Part shown: positions 6,932-15,374 of the stretch, piece by piece
Numbering within the stretch: position 1 is the first letter of the stretch
Layout: every line of letters starts with the position of its first letter
DNA from: an uncultured Clostridia bacterium
Lineage (GTDB): Bacteria > Bacillota > Clostridia > HGM11514
Direction: 5' to 3'
DNA: 42,555 bases
Assembly: GCA_902478725.1 (NCBI GenBank)
Contig: CABSMD010000002.1
Coordinates: 1 to 42,555, forward strand
Program-made: the position numbers and the translations under genes
Notes under the pieces: generated by a model
Databases searched by the model: none
Told to the model about the DNA's origin: nothing
Seen by the model: the letters and a program-made list of their open reading frames with translations, nothing else

Positions 6932-7990
6932 CTATTCTCCCAATAAGATACCAGCGAGGCAGTCGGAGAACAGCTCCGCGCCGTACTGTGCTTCTTCCAT
7001 CGTGTTGCCGCTCGCGCCGCATTCCACGATCAGCATACCCGGGGCCATGTGCTGATTGAAGCGCTCTTTGCGCAGGTTCAGCGGGCGGGCCAGGCCGGGG
7101 TATTTGTCGTTCATCCTTTGTTGAAGGCGGAGGCCGAACTTGAGATTTTCCTGCCAGCCTTCGTGCGGCAGGCCGCCCTCGTCGGTGCCGAGCACCAGCA
7201 TATACTGCGCGGCGCTCCTGCCGTTGACGTCGGAGACTAACCGCAGGCTGGAGCCATCCTCCGCGCTCAGGGCGTCGCGGTGAACGTCCAGCACCACCCG
7301 GATACCCGGATTTTCATTCAATATGGCGGTCACGGTTTCTAAGCTCCGGCCGTAGGAACCGTTATAGTTTGTGTCATGCACCGTTTTGGAGTGAATCACA
7401 TTGACGCCGCGCTCGGTGAGGATGCGTTCAATCGTATTGCCGATGGAGACGACATTCTGGCTCTCGTCGCCGGATCGCTCATGGGGGTTGTAGCCCTCGC
7501 TGGTGTGGGTATGTACAATTAATACTTGTGGTTCGTCCTTTTTGACCGGCAGGTAGTCGATATTCGCGGCGGCGAGAGCGGCGGTGTCAGGGGTATAGCT
7601 TGTCTGGTTGCGAAGCTCAAGCCCTTCGCTTGGAATACTCTGCGCCGGATGATCCTGTGGGGCGGCGGAGGGGGACGGGTCGCCGGGGCGGTCGATGTCA
7701 GGCAGCTCCGCCTTTGCCTGTGTGCCGTCTGAAAGCGGTGTGGCGGACGCGAACATGACGCTGCTGCGCGCCAGCAGCTCCAGCGGCCCTCCGGCGCGCG
7801 CGGGACGTTCCTCACCCGCGCCAATGGCGGCTACCGCGCCGCCTAAATATGCTTTTGCGCGCTCCGCCTGATAGGGTATGCTAACGTTTATATGGGAAAC
7901 CGCAAACGCCGCGATTAAAATAAATCCACCGAACGCCGCGATTTTTTTGGGCCGGATCACAACCGCCTTTGCTCTGAATTTTCTTCTCAT
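6932..7990 (-). CDS. spoIIP: Stage II sporulation protein P (SpoIIP)
   Basis: SpoIIP is an amidase and endopeptidase which, with SpoIID and SpoIIM, degrades septal peptidoglycan to drive engulfment of the forespore. One N-terminal transmembrane segment (AAFGGFILIAAFAVSHINV, about residues 20-38) is followed by a variable, Pro/Ala-rich linker. The catalytic domain begins at VLIVHTHTSEGYNPH and holds VVLDVHRDAL, YMLVLGTDEGG and the late LIVECGASGNT; His and Glu residues in these motifs are expected zinc ligands. The start at 7990 is chosen for its AAGGAG site; an upstream in-frame ATG lacks one. It is about 352 residues long, as usual. The protease gpr, its common neighbour, is absent. Confidence 0.95.
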   Translation of the reverse strand: MRRKFRAKAVVIRPKKIAAFGGFILIAAFAVSHINVSIPYQAERAKAYLGGAVAAIGAGEERPARAGGPLELLARSSVMFASATPLSDGTQAKAELPDIDRPGDPSPSAAPQDHPAQSIPSEGLELRNQTSYTPDTAALAAANIDYLPVKKDEPQVLIVHTHTSEGYNPHERSGDESQNVVSIGNTIERILTERGVNVIHSKTVHDTNYNGSYGRSLETVTAILNENPGIRVVLDVHRDALSAEDGSSLRLVSDVNGRSAAQYMLVLGTDEGGLPHEGWQENLKFGLRLQQRMNDKYPGLARPLNLRKERFNQHMAPGMLIVECGASGNTMEEAQYGAELFSDCLAGILLGE

Positions 7991-8099
7991 GCCCTCTTCT
8001 CCTTTATGCTTTGTGTATATCATCTATTATATTGGAAAGGGGGTGGGGATATGACTCCGCTTTTTCTGTGCGGGAGGTAAAAAATTCTTGTTCAAACTG

Positions 8100-8128
8100 T
8101 TTACAGGCGTTAAAATATAGGATATAAT
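8100..8128 (+). promoter_or_regulatory. Sigma-A promoter of the Nudix-VanW operon
   Basis: TTTACA (8100-8105) and TATAAT (8123-8128) are 17 bases apart, matching 11 of 12 consensus bases. The start of transcription would be near 8135, leaving a leader of about 130 bases before the Nudix start codon. Confidence 0.8.
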
Positions 8129-8130
8129 GT

Positions 8131-8201
8131 AAGCAACTTTGGTTTCAACAGGAACGTTTCTGCCGGTATAAGGATTTCATTCAAAGAAAGCAAAGTTGCT
8201 T
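8131..8201 (+). repeat. Widely spaced perfect inverted repeat in the Nudix leader
   Basis: AAGCAACTTTG (8131-8141) and CAAAGTTGCTT (8191-8201) are perfect 11-base inverted arms with a 49-base spacer. The left arm covers the predicted transcript start. They could pair in the mRNA leader or be two half-sites of an operator. No riboswitch class is recognised in the spacer. Confidence 0.6.
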
Positions 8202-8266
8202 AGTAGCGGTAAAATTGATGCTATGAATGAAACAAACGAAACGCAGGGAAAGGGGATGCAGGATAT

Positions 8267-8857
8267 TTGGACAGGTTTGACGAGGCATTTGCCAGGCTCA
8301 ATGCGCAGTTCTGCGGCAGCGGGAAGGTCGAAGAGGTGCGCCTGGACTTTAAAAATAAGAAATTTTTTCATGAATTTCAGCATAAACTTGAGGTAGACCG
8401 CTGGTGTGAGGTAGCGTTTGCGGTGCAGCGTAAAAACGGGAAGTTCATCGTCATCCGCACCGAGTTTTATCCCGACGGGGTGTACCGCATCCCGACCGGC
8501 GGGGTGCAGTTTGGGGAGGACATTCTCCATGCCCTGCACCGTGAAATTGCGGAGGAGCTGGGGCTGGCCGTCGAGATGAAACGCTTTCTGGGCGCGGTAC
8601 GCTACCACATTAGCTGTGAGGGAGAGTCGCTTTCGTTTGCCTCCTTCGTGTTCTGGTTGCGCGAAACCGGCGGGGAGATTTTGGCCGACGCGACCGAGGA
8701 TGAAATCTGCGAATACATCGAAGCTGACACAGACAAGCTGTCTGAAATCGCGGAAAACCTGCGTACCAATACCTCCAACTGGCATGACTGGTGCAGCTTC
8801 CGAATGCAGACGACGGCGTTTATCATCCCTTTTCTAAAGGAGAGTGAAAAGCCTTGA
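8267..8857 (+). CDS. Nudix hydrolase
   Basis: This 196-residue cytoplasmic hydrolase is likely to cleave a nucleoside-diphosphate-linked substrate. The Nudix box is complete and lies at about 86-108: GGVQFGEDILHALH followed by REIAEELGL. It fits GX5EX7REUXEEXGU, with the glutamates that bind the metal. About 60 residues before the box form the usual beta-rich start (VAFAVQRKNGKFIVIRTEF). The substrate cannot be predicted from sequence. The start is TTG 8267, with a loose AAAGGGG site upstream. An ATG at 8223 opens another frame and may be only a leader ORF. It ends overlapping the next start by three bases, so translation of the VanW gene is probably coupled to it. Confidence 0.9.
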   Translation: MDRFDEAFARLNAQFCGSGKVEEVRLDFKNKKFFHEFQHKLEVDRWCEVAFAVQRKNGKFIVIRTEFYPDGVYRIPTGGVQFGEDILHALHREIAEELGLAVEMKRFLGAVRYHISCEGESLSFASFVFWLRETGGEILADATEDEICEYIEADTDKLSEIAENLRTNTSNWHDWCSFRMQTTAFIIPFLKESEKP

Positions 8858-10608
8858 GTGAAAACCGAAAGAGGACCCCAAAAAGAGGACGGCTATTTGG
8901 CAGGAAAAAAGCAGTCCTGATTGCCGTGGCAGTAGTTGCGGCGCTGCTTGTGCTGAGCTCGGCCTATCTGTGCTACGCCAGTTATTTTGTCAGTGATATT
9001 GCAAGCGGCGTGAACGTCGCCGGTGTGGAGATTGGCGGGCTGCAGTACGGCGAGGCCTATGAAAAGCTGGAAAAGGAGTTTAGCGGCGTACTGCGGGACC
9101 AGACCGTAACGCTGCAATATAATCAGGCAAAGGCGGAGTTCCGCCTGTCCGACGTGGACGCGGCGTTTGATTACCAGGCGGTGCTCGACGCGGCGGATGA
9201 CGTCGGCAAAAGCGGCAATCCCTTCCGGCGGATGGGCGAGCTGGTGAGCGCCCGCGTGAAAGGCGCGGCGGTCGAGCCGCAGCTGTCCTTTGACAAAGAG
9301 AAGCTGTCGGAAAAGCTCCAGCCGGTGCAGGAGGCAATCAAAGAGCCTGTCACCCCTTATTCGGCTGAACTGGACGGCGGGGAGATTGTGGTACATAGAG
9401 GCAAGGCCGGACAGGTCTTTGACGAGGATAAGCTATATCAGGATATTTTACATTGTGTCAAAAACGCGCAGGAGCTGAAGATTACCCTGCAAACCAGACT
9501 GGCCGAGCCGGAGCCGGTGGATGTGGAAAAGCTGTACGAACAGTTTTATAAAGAGCCGCAGGATGCGCGCTACACCACCGTGAACCATGAGATGGTGCTG
9601 GAGCGTGAGGTGGTCGGGGTGGACTTTGACAAGGAAGAAGCGGCGCGCATTTTGGAAAAGGGGGAGGACCCCTGCCGTATCCCTGTGAAGTTCACCGAGC
9701 CGCAGGTCAAGGTAACTGACCTGAAAACAGATGTGTTCGGTGACACGTTAGGCACCTACACCACCCGTTACAACGCCGGGGATACCGCCCGCAGTACCAA
9801 TGTGCGGATCGCGGCGGAAAAGATGAACGGCCAGGTGATCGCACCGGGCGAGGTGTTCTCCTACGCGGGTAACGTCGGCCACGGCTCCTATGCCGAGGGG
9901 TATGTGGACGCGAAGGTCTATGTCGGCGGCGAGATTACCGATGGACTGGCCGGGGGCATCTGTCAGGTGTCCTCCACGCTCTACAGTGCGGTGCTCTATG
10001 CGGACCTTGAAATCGTAACCCGCACCAACCATTCGATGCCGGTGTCCTACCTGCCGGCGGGGCAGGACGCGACGATCGCCTACCCCAGCATTGATTTTAA
10101 ATTCAGAAATTCCACAAAGTATCCAATCAAAGTCAGCGCAAGCGCAAGCGGCGGAACGCTGACCATCAGTATACTGGGCACCAACGACGATCCCGGCAAA
10201 AAGGTGACCATCACCAATACGACCACATCCACCATCCCCTTCCCCACGCGGACGGTGGAGACCTCCTCCCTCGCGCCGGGGCAGGAGAGGGTGAAGCAGA
10301 ACGGGTCTAACGGTTCTGTGGTCAATACCTATAAAACGATCACCCGCAACGGTGTGACAGAGAAGACCGAATTTGTTTCCACCAGCCGTTACAGCCCAAT
10401 CGAGAAGATCGTAGAGGTGGGAGTCTCCGGCGCACCGGAGCAAACCCCGCCGCCTGCGGAGGAAACGCCCGCTCCGCCTCCGGCTGAACCGGCTCCTGAG
10501 ACACCGGAGCCGCCCCCGGCGGAAGTAACGCCGGAAACCACGGAGCCGCCGGCAGAACCGACGCCGGAAGAGACGCCTCCAGCTCCGGAGGAATCCCCGG
10601 CGGAATAG
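8854..10608 (+). CDS. VanW-family wall-associated protein with G5-like domain
   Basis: This 584-residue membrane-anchored extracytoplasmic protein has a Lys/Arg-rich start and a transmembrane helix at about 20-42 (AVLIAVAVVAALLVLSS). A peptidoglycan-binding-4 type region (about 60-205) comes next. The VanW domain (about 300-440) holds NVRIAAEKMNGQVIAPGEVF, YVDAKVYVGGEI, GGICQVSSTLYSAVL and NHSMPVSYLPAGQDA. A G5-like domain follows at about 445-525 (IPFPTRTVETSSL, GSNGSVVNTYKT). The last ~60 residues are a Pro/Glu/Ala-rich low-complexity tail (PPAEETPAPPPAEP). VanW was named from vancomycin clusters, but the family is widespread and its role is unknown; nothing here implies resistance. The TTG start overlaps the Nudix stop, with AAAGGAG upstream. 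Confidence 0.92.
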   Translation: MSENRKRTPKRGRLFGRKKAVLIAVAVVAALLVLSSAYLCYASYFVSDIASGVNVAGVEIGGLQYGEAYEKLEKEFSGVLRDQTVTLQYNQAKAEFRLSDVDAAFDYQAVLDAADDVGKSGNPFRRMGELVSARVKGAAVEPQLSFDKEKLSEKLQPVQEAIKEPVTPYSAELDGGEIVVHRGKAGQVFDEDKLYQDILHCVKNAQELKITLQTRLAEPEPVDVEKLYEQFYKEPQDARYTTVNHEMVLEREVVGVDFDKEEAARILEKGEDPCRIPVKFTEPQVKVTDLKTDVFGDTLGTYTTRYNAGDTARSTNVRIAAEKMNGQVIAPGEVFSYAGNVGHGSYAEGYVDAKVYVGGEITDGLAGGICQVSSTLYSAVLYADLEIVTRTNHSMPVSYLPAGQDATIAYPSIDFKFRNSTKYPIKVSASASGGTLTISILGTNDDPGKKVTITNTTTSTIPFPTRTVETSSLAPGQERVKQNGSNGSVVNTYKTITRNGVTEKTEFVSTSRYSPIEKIVEVGVSGAPEQTPPPAEETPAPPPAEPAPETPEPPPAEVTPETTEPPAEPTPEETPPAPEESPAE

Positions 10609-10649
10609 AAAGCCAATTATTATATTAGATAAAAGGAGACAGAAGAACG

Positions 10650-11372
10650 ATGGAAAAGATCAGGGTAACGATTTGGAATGAATACCGGCACGAGAAGAAG
10701 GATGAGGCGGTTGCAAAGGTGTATCCCGACGGGATTCACAGCGCGATCGCGTCGATGCTTGGGACTGAGGCGGATATGGAGATCCGTACCGCGACGCTGG
10801 ATGAGCCGGAACACGGCCTGACCGATGAGGTGCTTGCATCGACCGATGTGTTGCTTTGGTGGGGGCATATGGCCCACGGCGAGGTGTCCGATGAGATCGT
10901 CGGCAAGGTGTGCCAGCGGGTGCTGGATGGGATGGGCTTTATCGCCCTGCATTCGGGCCATGCCTCGAAACCGTTCGCTAAGCTGATGGGAACCAACAGC
11001 GGCGAGCTCAAATGGAGGGAAAGCGGCGATACGGAGCGGCTGTGGCTGATTGAGCCGGGCCATCCGATTGCGGCAAATTTGCCCGAATACATTGAGATTG
11101 AAAACGAGGAAACCTATGGGGAACGCTTTGACATCCCCGCGCCGGATGAACTGGTGTTCATCAGCTGGTTTTCCGGCGGCGAGGTGTTCCGCAGCGGCTG
11201 CTGCTATAACCGCGGGTTGGGCAAGATCTTTTATTTCCGTCCCGGACACGAGACCTATCCAATTTACTACCGGGAGGATATCATGCAGGTCATCAAAAAC
11301 GCCATCCGCTGGGCAAAGCCGGTGTGCGGCCCCAAACCAACCTTTGGTCAATACCGGCCGAACGAACAATAG
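10650..11372 (+). CDS. ThuA-like protein (glutamine-amidotransferase-like fold)
   Basis: This 240-residue cytoplasmic protein opens MEKIRVTIWNEYRHEKKDEAV and contains DVLLWWGHMAHGEVSDEIV, MGFIALHSGHASKPFAKLMG and EETYGERFDIPAPDELVFIS. These are the marks of ThuA-type proteins, first known from trehalose use in rhizobia, where 3-keto sugars are intermediates. The catalytic role of such proteins is not settled. The expected nucleophile region shows IALHSGH, without a classic amidotransferase cysteine. AAAAGGAG lies 14 bases before the ATG. The gene is 41 bases from the VanW stop with no terminator between, so it may belong to that operon, and it ends in a clear terminator. Confidence 0.85.
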   Translation: MEKIRVTIWNEYRHEKKDEAVAKVYPDGIHSAIASMLGTEADMEIRTATLDEPEHGLTDEVLASTDVLLWWGHMAHGEVSDEIVGKVCQRVLDGMGFIALHSGHASKPFAKLMGTNSGELKWRESGDTERLWLIEPGHPIAANLPEYIEIENEETYGERFDIPAPDELVFISWFSGGEVFRSGCCYNRGLGKIFYFRPGHETYPIYYREDIMQVIKNAIRWAKPVCGPKPTFGQYRPNEQ

Positions 11373-11377
11373 AATTC

Positions 11378-11407
11378 AAAAACCGAAGCCAAATGCTTCG
11401 GTTTTTT
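11378..11407 (+). terminator. Rho-independent terminator after the ThuA-like gene
   Basis: AAAACCGAAGC and GCTTCGGTTTTTT enclose a CAAAT loop, with a strong T run on the plus strand, immediately after the stop codon. Confidence 0.9.
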
Positions 11408-11444
11408 GTTGCCCCATACTTTTTTTAAAATCCAATATTTTATA

Positions 11445-11473
11445 TTGCTTTTACAAACTCAATATGCTAAAAT
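11445..11473 (+). promoter_or_regulatory. Promoter of the first beta-helix gene
   Basis: TTGCTT (11445-11450) and TAAAAT (11468-11473) are exactly 17 bases apart, about 39 bases before the ATG. The fit is good but imperfect, matching 9 of 12 consensus positions. Confidence 0.6.
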
Positions 11474-11511
11474 AGGGAAGCATTCTAAATAAGAAGGAGA
11501 GGAGCAAGAAA

Positions 11512-14097
11512 ATGAAAAACTGGAAAAAGACAATGCTGTTCCTGCTGGCCTGCACGTTGGTGTTTTCCGCCTGTCTGCCGCTGGGTGTAACAGCGGCAGA
11601 CAATGCGAAGGTGAACGCCTTTTACGTCGCGCCGGATGGGAACGACCAAAACGACGGTAGTATTAATAGTCCGTTCGCCACACTGGAGGCGGCGCGGGAT
11701 GCGGTGCGCAAGCTCAAAAACGGCTCCGGGATTCCCGCGGGCGGCATCCGCGTATATCTGCGCGAGGGGTCCTATTTCCGCAACAAGACACTGGAACTAA
11801 TCGCGGAGGATTCCGGCACGGAGGGTTCCCCGGTCATCTACACCGCTTATCCGGGCGAAAAGGTGGTTATCACCGGCGGCGCGACCCTAAACGGCGGCGA
11901 TTTTAAAAAGGTAACCGATACCGAATTGCTGTCCCGTCTGCCCAAAGCCGCGCAGGACAAGATCTATGAGATCGATTTAAGCGCCCAGGGCGTGGAAAAG
12001 CTACTCGACCCCAAGCCGAGCATGCAGGCGCTGTTCAATGACGAATCCCTGCGTCTGGCCCGCTGGCCGAACGATGATTATTATATCGTTCCCAAGGTCA
12101 TCGACGAGGGGACTACCACCCGTGAGTATGGCGAGGACAAAAACCCGCCGAACAGCCCCAATTACATACCGCCGGAGAAGCAGAAGAACGACCCCGGCAT
12201 TATCCAGTATGATGTGAACAACATCAATAACTGGACCAATTTGGAGGACGTCTATCTGGAAGGCTACTGGGGCGTGCTCTGGTCGACCGATATCCTGCAG
12301 ATCACCGAACGGGATACCGAGAAAAAGACCTTGAAATTCAACCGCGCCACCACCTATGGCGTGAAAAACTCCATGGCGCGTTTTTATGCCTTTAACGTGT
12401 TTGAGGAAATCGACGCCCCGGGCGAGTATTACATCGACAAGAACACCATGAAGATGTACCTTTACCCGCCGGCGGACATGAATAACGCAAAGATCGAGCT
12501 GACCGAGCTTGACAAAGAGTTCGTCCTCATGAAGGACGTAGAAAACGTCGCCTTTTCCAACATCAGCTTTGAGACCAACGCGTTGGGCGCGATCCGGATG
12601 GAGGGCGGCAAGAACAACAACATCCAGGGATGCAGTTTCTCCAAAATACAGGACGCCGTTATCACCATTAACCAGGCGTATGATGTTGGCGTAGCCTCCT
12701 GTAACTTCAAAAACATCGGCGGCAAGGGCGTGGCGATCGATTCGGGCGACAAGCAGACTATCACCCCGGCCAACATCTATGTAGAAAACTGTACCTTTGA
12801 AAAATTCCAGCAGATCAAGCGCACCTACAACCCCGCCATCGCACCCGATGGCGTGGGCACCAGGATGTCGCACAACGTCATGTTCGACTCCCCGCATACC
12901 GCGATCCTCTTTAACGGTATGGAGATGAACATCGAGTACAATGAGATCTTTGACATGGTCAAGGAGACCGACGACGCGGGCGCGATCTATTCCGGCCGTG
13001 ACATGACCTCCCGCGGCAATAAAATTACCTATAACTATATCCATGACATGGACGACGGGCAGGGAGCCCACGGCCGCGCGGCGATCTACATGGACGACGC
13101 GATGAGCTCGATGACCGCCTTTGGCAACATTTTCAACAACATCCAAAAGGGCTTCTTTATGGGCGGCGGACGCGACCATGTGATCGCGAACAACATCTTT
13201 GTGCGCACCAGCAACCCGATCCCGTTTGATGCGCGGCAGGCTGGTATGACGGTTAAGCAGCTTCTTGACAAAGAAACCACCGATACGATCCCGCTGCGGT
13301 TCCAGTCGGTGCCGTATGACAGTCCCGTCTGGCTGGAGAAATACCCTGAGGTCAACGCTATGGTGGAAGACGAAAATCCCGGTTACCCCAAGGGCAACTC
13401 GATTTATAACAACGCTTTCATCAACAGCGAGGCCATGAGTCTCCATTCCCTGGTTACGGAATACGCCAAGAGGCTCGAGGGTAATGAAGAGGTCAAATTA
13501 AGCGGCAGCGGCGTGGAGTTTTCCAAGGATAAGCGTTCCGTCACACTTGACCCGAATGGCAAGCTTTTTGAAAAGATTCCGGGCTTTGAGATGATTCCGA
13601 CTGAAAAGATTGGTTCCTACACCAACCGCTTAAACGATAAGCTGTCCAAGGTGGTTGCACTGAAGATCGCCAGCCCCAACGCACTTGTCAAGGGCGCGCA
13701 CAGCTTTGTTGATCCGGACAATCTGGCAGTACAGCCGTTGGTTGTGGATGACCGGACGCTGGTTCCGGTTCGCTTCATCACCGAGAGCTTCGGTGCAGAT
13801 GTCACCTGGGACGGCGCGACCGAGGAGGTAGGCGTGAAGATCGGCGGAAGCGAAGTCAAGTTGACTCTGGGCAGCGATGTTATGACGGTGAACGGCGCCG
13901 AGCAGAAGCTGGACGTTCCGGCCCAGACGATCGAGGACCGTACTATGATCCCGCTTCGTGCGCTGGTAGAGAGCATTAACAAGAAGGTTTTCTGGGACGA
14001 CCGTGGCCTGATCCTCATCAGCGATGAAGAGAACGTGTTCGACACCGAGGAAGACGCTTACCTGATCGACGATACCATCCGTCGGCTTTCGTTCTAA
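11512..14097 (+). CDS. Secreted right-handed beta-helix protein with C-terminal stalk domain
   Basis: This 861-residue exported protein has a signal peptide of about 28 residues ending near GVTAA. The mature part begins FYVAPDGNDQNDGSINSPF, a start typical of pectate-lyase-like beta-helix enzymes that act on polysaccharides, including the GH141-like group. Many short Asn/Gly-rich turns follow up to about 640 (for example NIQGCSFSKIQDAVITINQA, NVMFDSPHTAILFNGMEMNI, NEIFDMVKETDDAGAIYSGR). Residues about 725-840 form a copper-amine-oxidase-N-type stalk domain (RTLVPVRFITESFGADVTWD, RTMIPLRALVESINKKVFWD), common in secreted Firmicute proteins and probably a wall or partner contact. The substrate is unknown and catalytic acids cannot be assigned by eye. 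The 32.5 kb gene has the same architecture. A good AGAAGGAG site precedes the ATG. Confidence 0.88.
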   Translation: MKNWKKTMLFLLACTLVFSACLPLGVTAADNAKVNAFYVAPDGNDQNDGSINSPFATLEAARDAVRKLKNGSGIPAGGIRVYLREGSYFRNKTLELIAEDSGTEGSPVIYTAYPGEKVVITGGATLNGGDFKKVTDTELLSRLPKAAQDKIYEIDLSAQGVEKLLDPKPSMQALFNDESLRLARWPNDDYYIVPKVIDEGTTTREYGEDKNPPNSPNYIPPEKQKNDPGIIQYDVNNINNWTNLEDVYLEGYWGVLWSTDILQITERDTEKKTLKFNRATTYGVKNSMARFYAFNVFEEIDAPGEYYIDKNTMKMYLYPPADMNNAKIELTELDKEFVLMKDVENVAFSNISFETNALGAIRMEGGKNNNIQGCSFSKIQDAVITINQAYDVGVASCNFKNIGGKGVAIDSGDKQTITPANIYVENCTFEKFQQIKRTYNPAIAPDGVGTRMSHNVMFDSPHTAILFNGMEMNIEYNEIFDMVKETDDAGAIYSGRDMTSRGNKITYNYIHDMDDGQGAHGRAAIYMDDAMSSMTAFGNIFNNIQKGFFMGGGRDHVIANNIFVRTSNPIPFDARQAGMTVKQLLDKETTDTIPLRFQSVPYDSPVWLEKYPEVNAMVEDENPGYPKGNSIYNNAFINSEAMSLHSLVTEYAKRLEGNEEVKLSGSGVEFSKDKRSVTLDPNGKLFEKIPGFEMIPTEKIGSYTNRLNDKLSKVVALKIASPNALVKGAHSFVDPDNLAVQPLVVDDRTLVPVRFITESFGADVTWDGATEEVGVKIGGSEVKLTLGSDVMTVNGAEQKLDVPAQTIEDRTMIPLRALVESINKKVFWDDRGLILISDEENVFDTEEDAYLIDDTIRRLSF

Positions 14098-14105
14098 AGA
14101 ACAGC

Positions 14106-14138
14106 GGCGGCAAACGATTTGTTTTCCGCCATTTTTTT
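14106..14138 (+). terminator. Terminator just before the C39-like gene
   Basis: GGCGGCAAAC and GTTTTCCGCC form a 10-base stem with one mismatch and a GATTT loop, followed by ATTTTTTT. It starts eight bases after the stop of the beta-helix gene and ends 19 bases before the next ATG. Confidence 0.82.
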
Positions 14139-14157
14139 GTTTAGGAAGGGGGCAACC

Positions 14158-15261
14158 ATGAAACCGATTGAAAATCCGGTTCAATTTCCATGTGATGCGC
14201 AAAGCAGCCCATTTTTCTGCGCGCTGTCGACCATGCTGCTTCCAACGCTCGGTTACAGTGAGGAAACGCCTTTTTATTGTTCGCCGAAAGGGACGTATTG
14301 TGTGCAATGCGGTGGCTGCGGCAACAAAAGTACCCTGCAAAAGCACCACCTGGCGCTTTATCACGACTACCAAACCTTGACCGGCGTAAGCTTCGGTTGG
14401 ACATGGCCGGAGGTGGACGGACCTTACCAGACCATACCGGGCGGAGGGGCCGGTTGGCGCTGGCCGGACGCCTTCGTTGATTCCATCATGGCCGCCGCGG
14501 GGCTTACCTGGCGACGCCTGTCCGGGAAGATGGATCGTGAAACCATCTATCACGCGGTTACCGGGTCGATCGACCGGGGCTGGCCGGTGATGGTGCGGCT
14601 GTGTGAGGGGAGAGACTGGCAGGTCATAACCGGCTATTGCGGCCATGAGATTTATGGCCTGGATTCCCACCGGCATACCCTCTCTGACATCTCCCGCTAC
14701 ACAGGGGATGGTTTGTTTGTAACAGCGGACTGGTCATTTGAGGACGCTATCGTGATTACCGGCCGCTGCGCCCCAACCGTCACATTGGCGGATGTTTTGG
14801 ACGTCATCATCCGCACGCTGTCGCATCCCGCCCATGCGGAGCTGGAACACGACCTGCTGCAGCGGATGGAACGGATCACGCCGGATAACGCATATGACAC
14901 AGCGCAATGGCTGTGCCATATGGCCGGCTTTCCGATCGAGGCGCGCTGGCACGCGGCGGAGTCCCTATGCTCCGAAAAGTCCACGATCACAAGGCTGACA
15001 GACGACGAAGCTGTCAAAGACAGGCTGTTCCAGCTTTTCTTTAACCGGTACATCGCCGACCACAACGATGAGACCCACGGCGTATGCTGGAGGATATGGG
15101 GTCTACTCGGCGCCGGGCCGCAGACGGGCTACCGGATTTTACCGGAGGCGCGCGAGGCGTTGCTGTGTTCGGATATCCAGAAGGAACTCAAACGGCTGTT
15201 TTTGATCGTATTTGAAAATGACCGCGCGGTGCTTGCGGGTCTTCGGGGAATAGACCTGTAA
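14158..15261 (+). CDS. C39/BtrH-like cysteine-peptidase-fold protein
   Basis: This 367-residue cytoplasmic protein has no signal peptide. The start is ATG 14158 behind GGAAGGGGG; an upstream in-frame ATG lies inside the terminator and is rejected. The opening FPCDAQSSPFFCALSTMLLP places a Cys at the start of a helix, as in C39-like and BtrH N-terminal papain folds. Further on, WPVMVRLCEGRDWQVITGYC and EIYGLDSHRHTL fit the later strand and His region. Such domains act as peptidases or acyltransferases, but the actual function here is unknown. A 150-residue helical C-terminal region (ITPDNAYDTAQWLCHMAGFP...) has no clear match. Several Cys (CVQCGGCGN near residue 45) form a possible metal site. 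It stands alone with no transporter or peptide gene beside it. Confidence 0.6.
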   Translation: MKPIENPVQFPCDAQSSPFFCALSTMLLPTLGYSEETPFYCSPKGTYCVQCGGCGNKSTLQKHHLALYHDYQTLTGVSFGWTWPEVDGPYQTIPGGGAGWRWPDAFVDSIMAAAGLTWRRLSGKMDRETIYHAVTGSIDRGWPVMVRLCEGRDWQVITGYCGHEIYGLDSHRHTLSDISRYTGDGLFVTADWSFEDAIVITGRCAPTVTLADVLDVIIRTLSHPAHAELEHDLLQRMERITPDNAYDTAQWLCHMAGFPIEARWHAAESLCSEKSTITRLTDDEAVKDRLFQLFFNRYIADHNDETHGVCWRIWGLLGAGPQTGYRILPEAREALLCSDIQKELKRLFLIVFENDRAVLAGLRGIDL

Positions 15262-15374
15262 ACACCAACCCAATCGATCGGTGCGGGGCAGTCTGTGATT
15301 TGCCTATTGACAAACCGGCGAATCGGGTTTATACTGCTTAAAATGGAGTATATTAAAAGATAGGGGAAATCAGC

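Noticed and set aside
8196..8396. Short open frame starting in the Nudix leader
   Set aside because: It is out of frame with the Nudix gene and overlaps its 5' end. It shows no family features and is at most a leader ORF.
8854..10608. VanW gene as a sign of vancomycin resistance
   Set aside because: VanW-domain proteins are widespread in Gram-positives, and no vanA/H/X or two-component genes are present.
12001..13446. 481-residue open frame opposite the first beta-helix gene
   Set aside because: The plus-strand gene has a signal peptide, recognisable repeats and a good ribosome site. The antisense frame has none of these and reads as biased His/Val/Asp-rich sequence.
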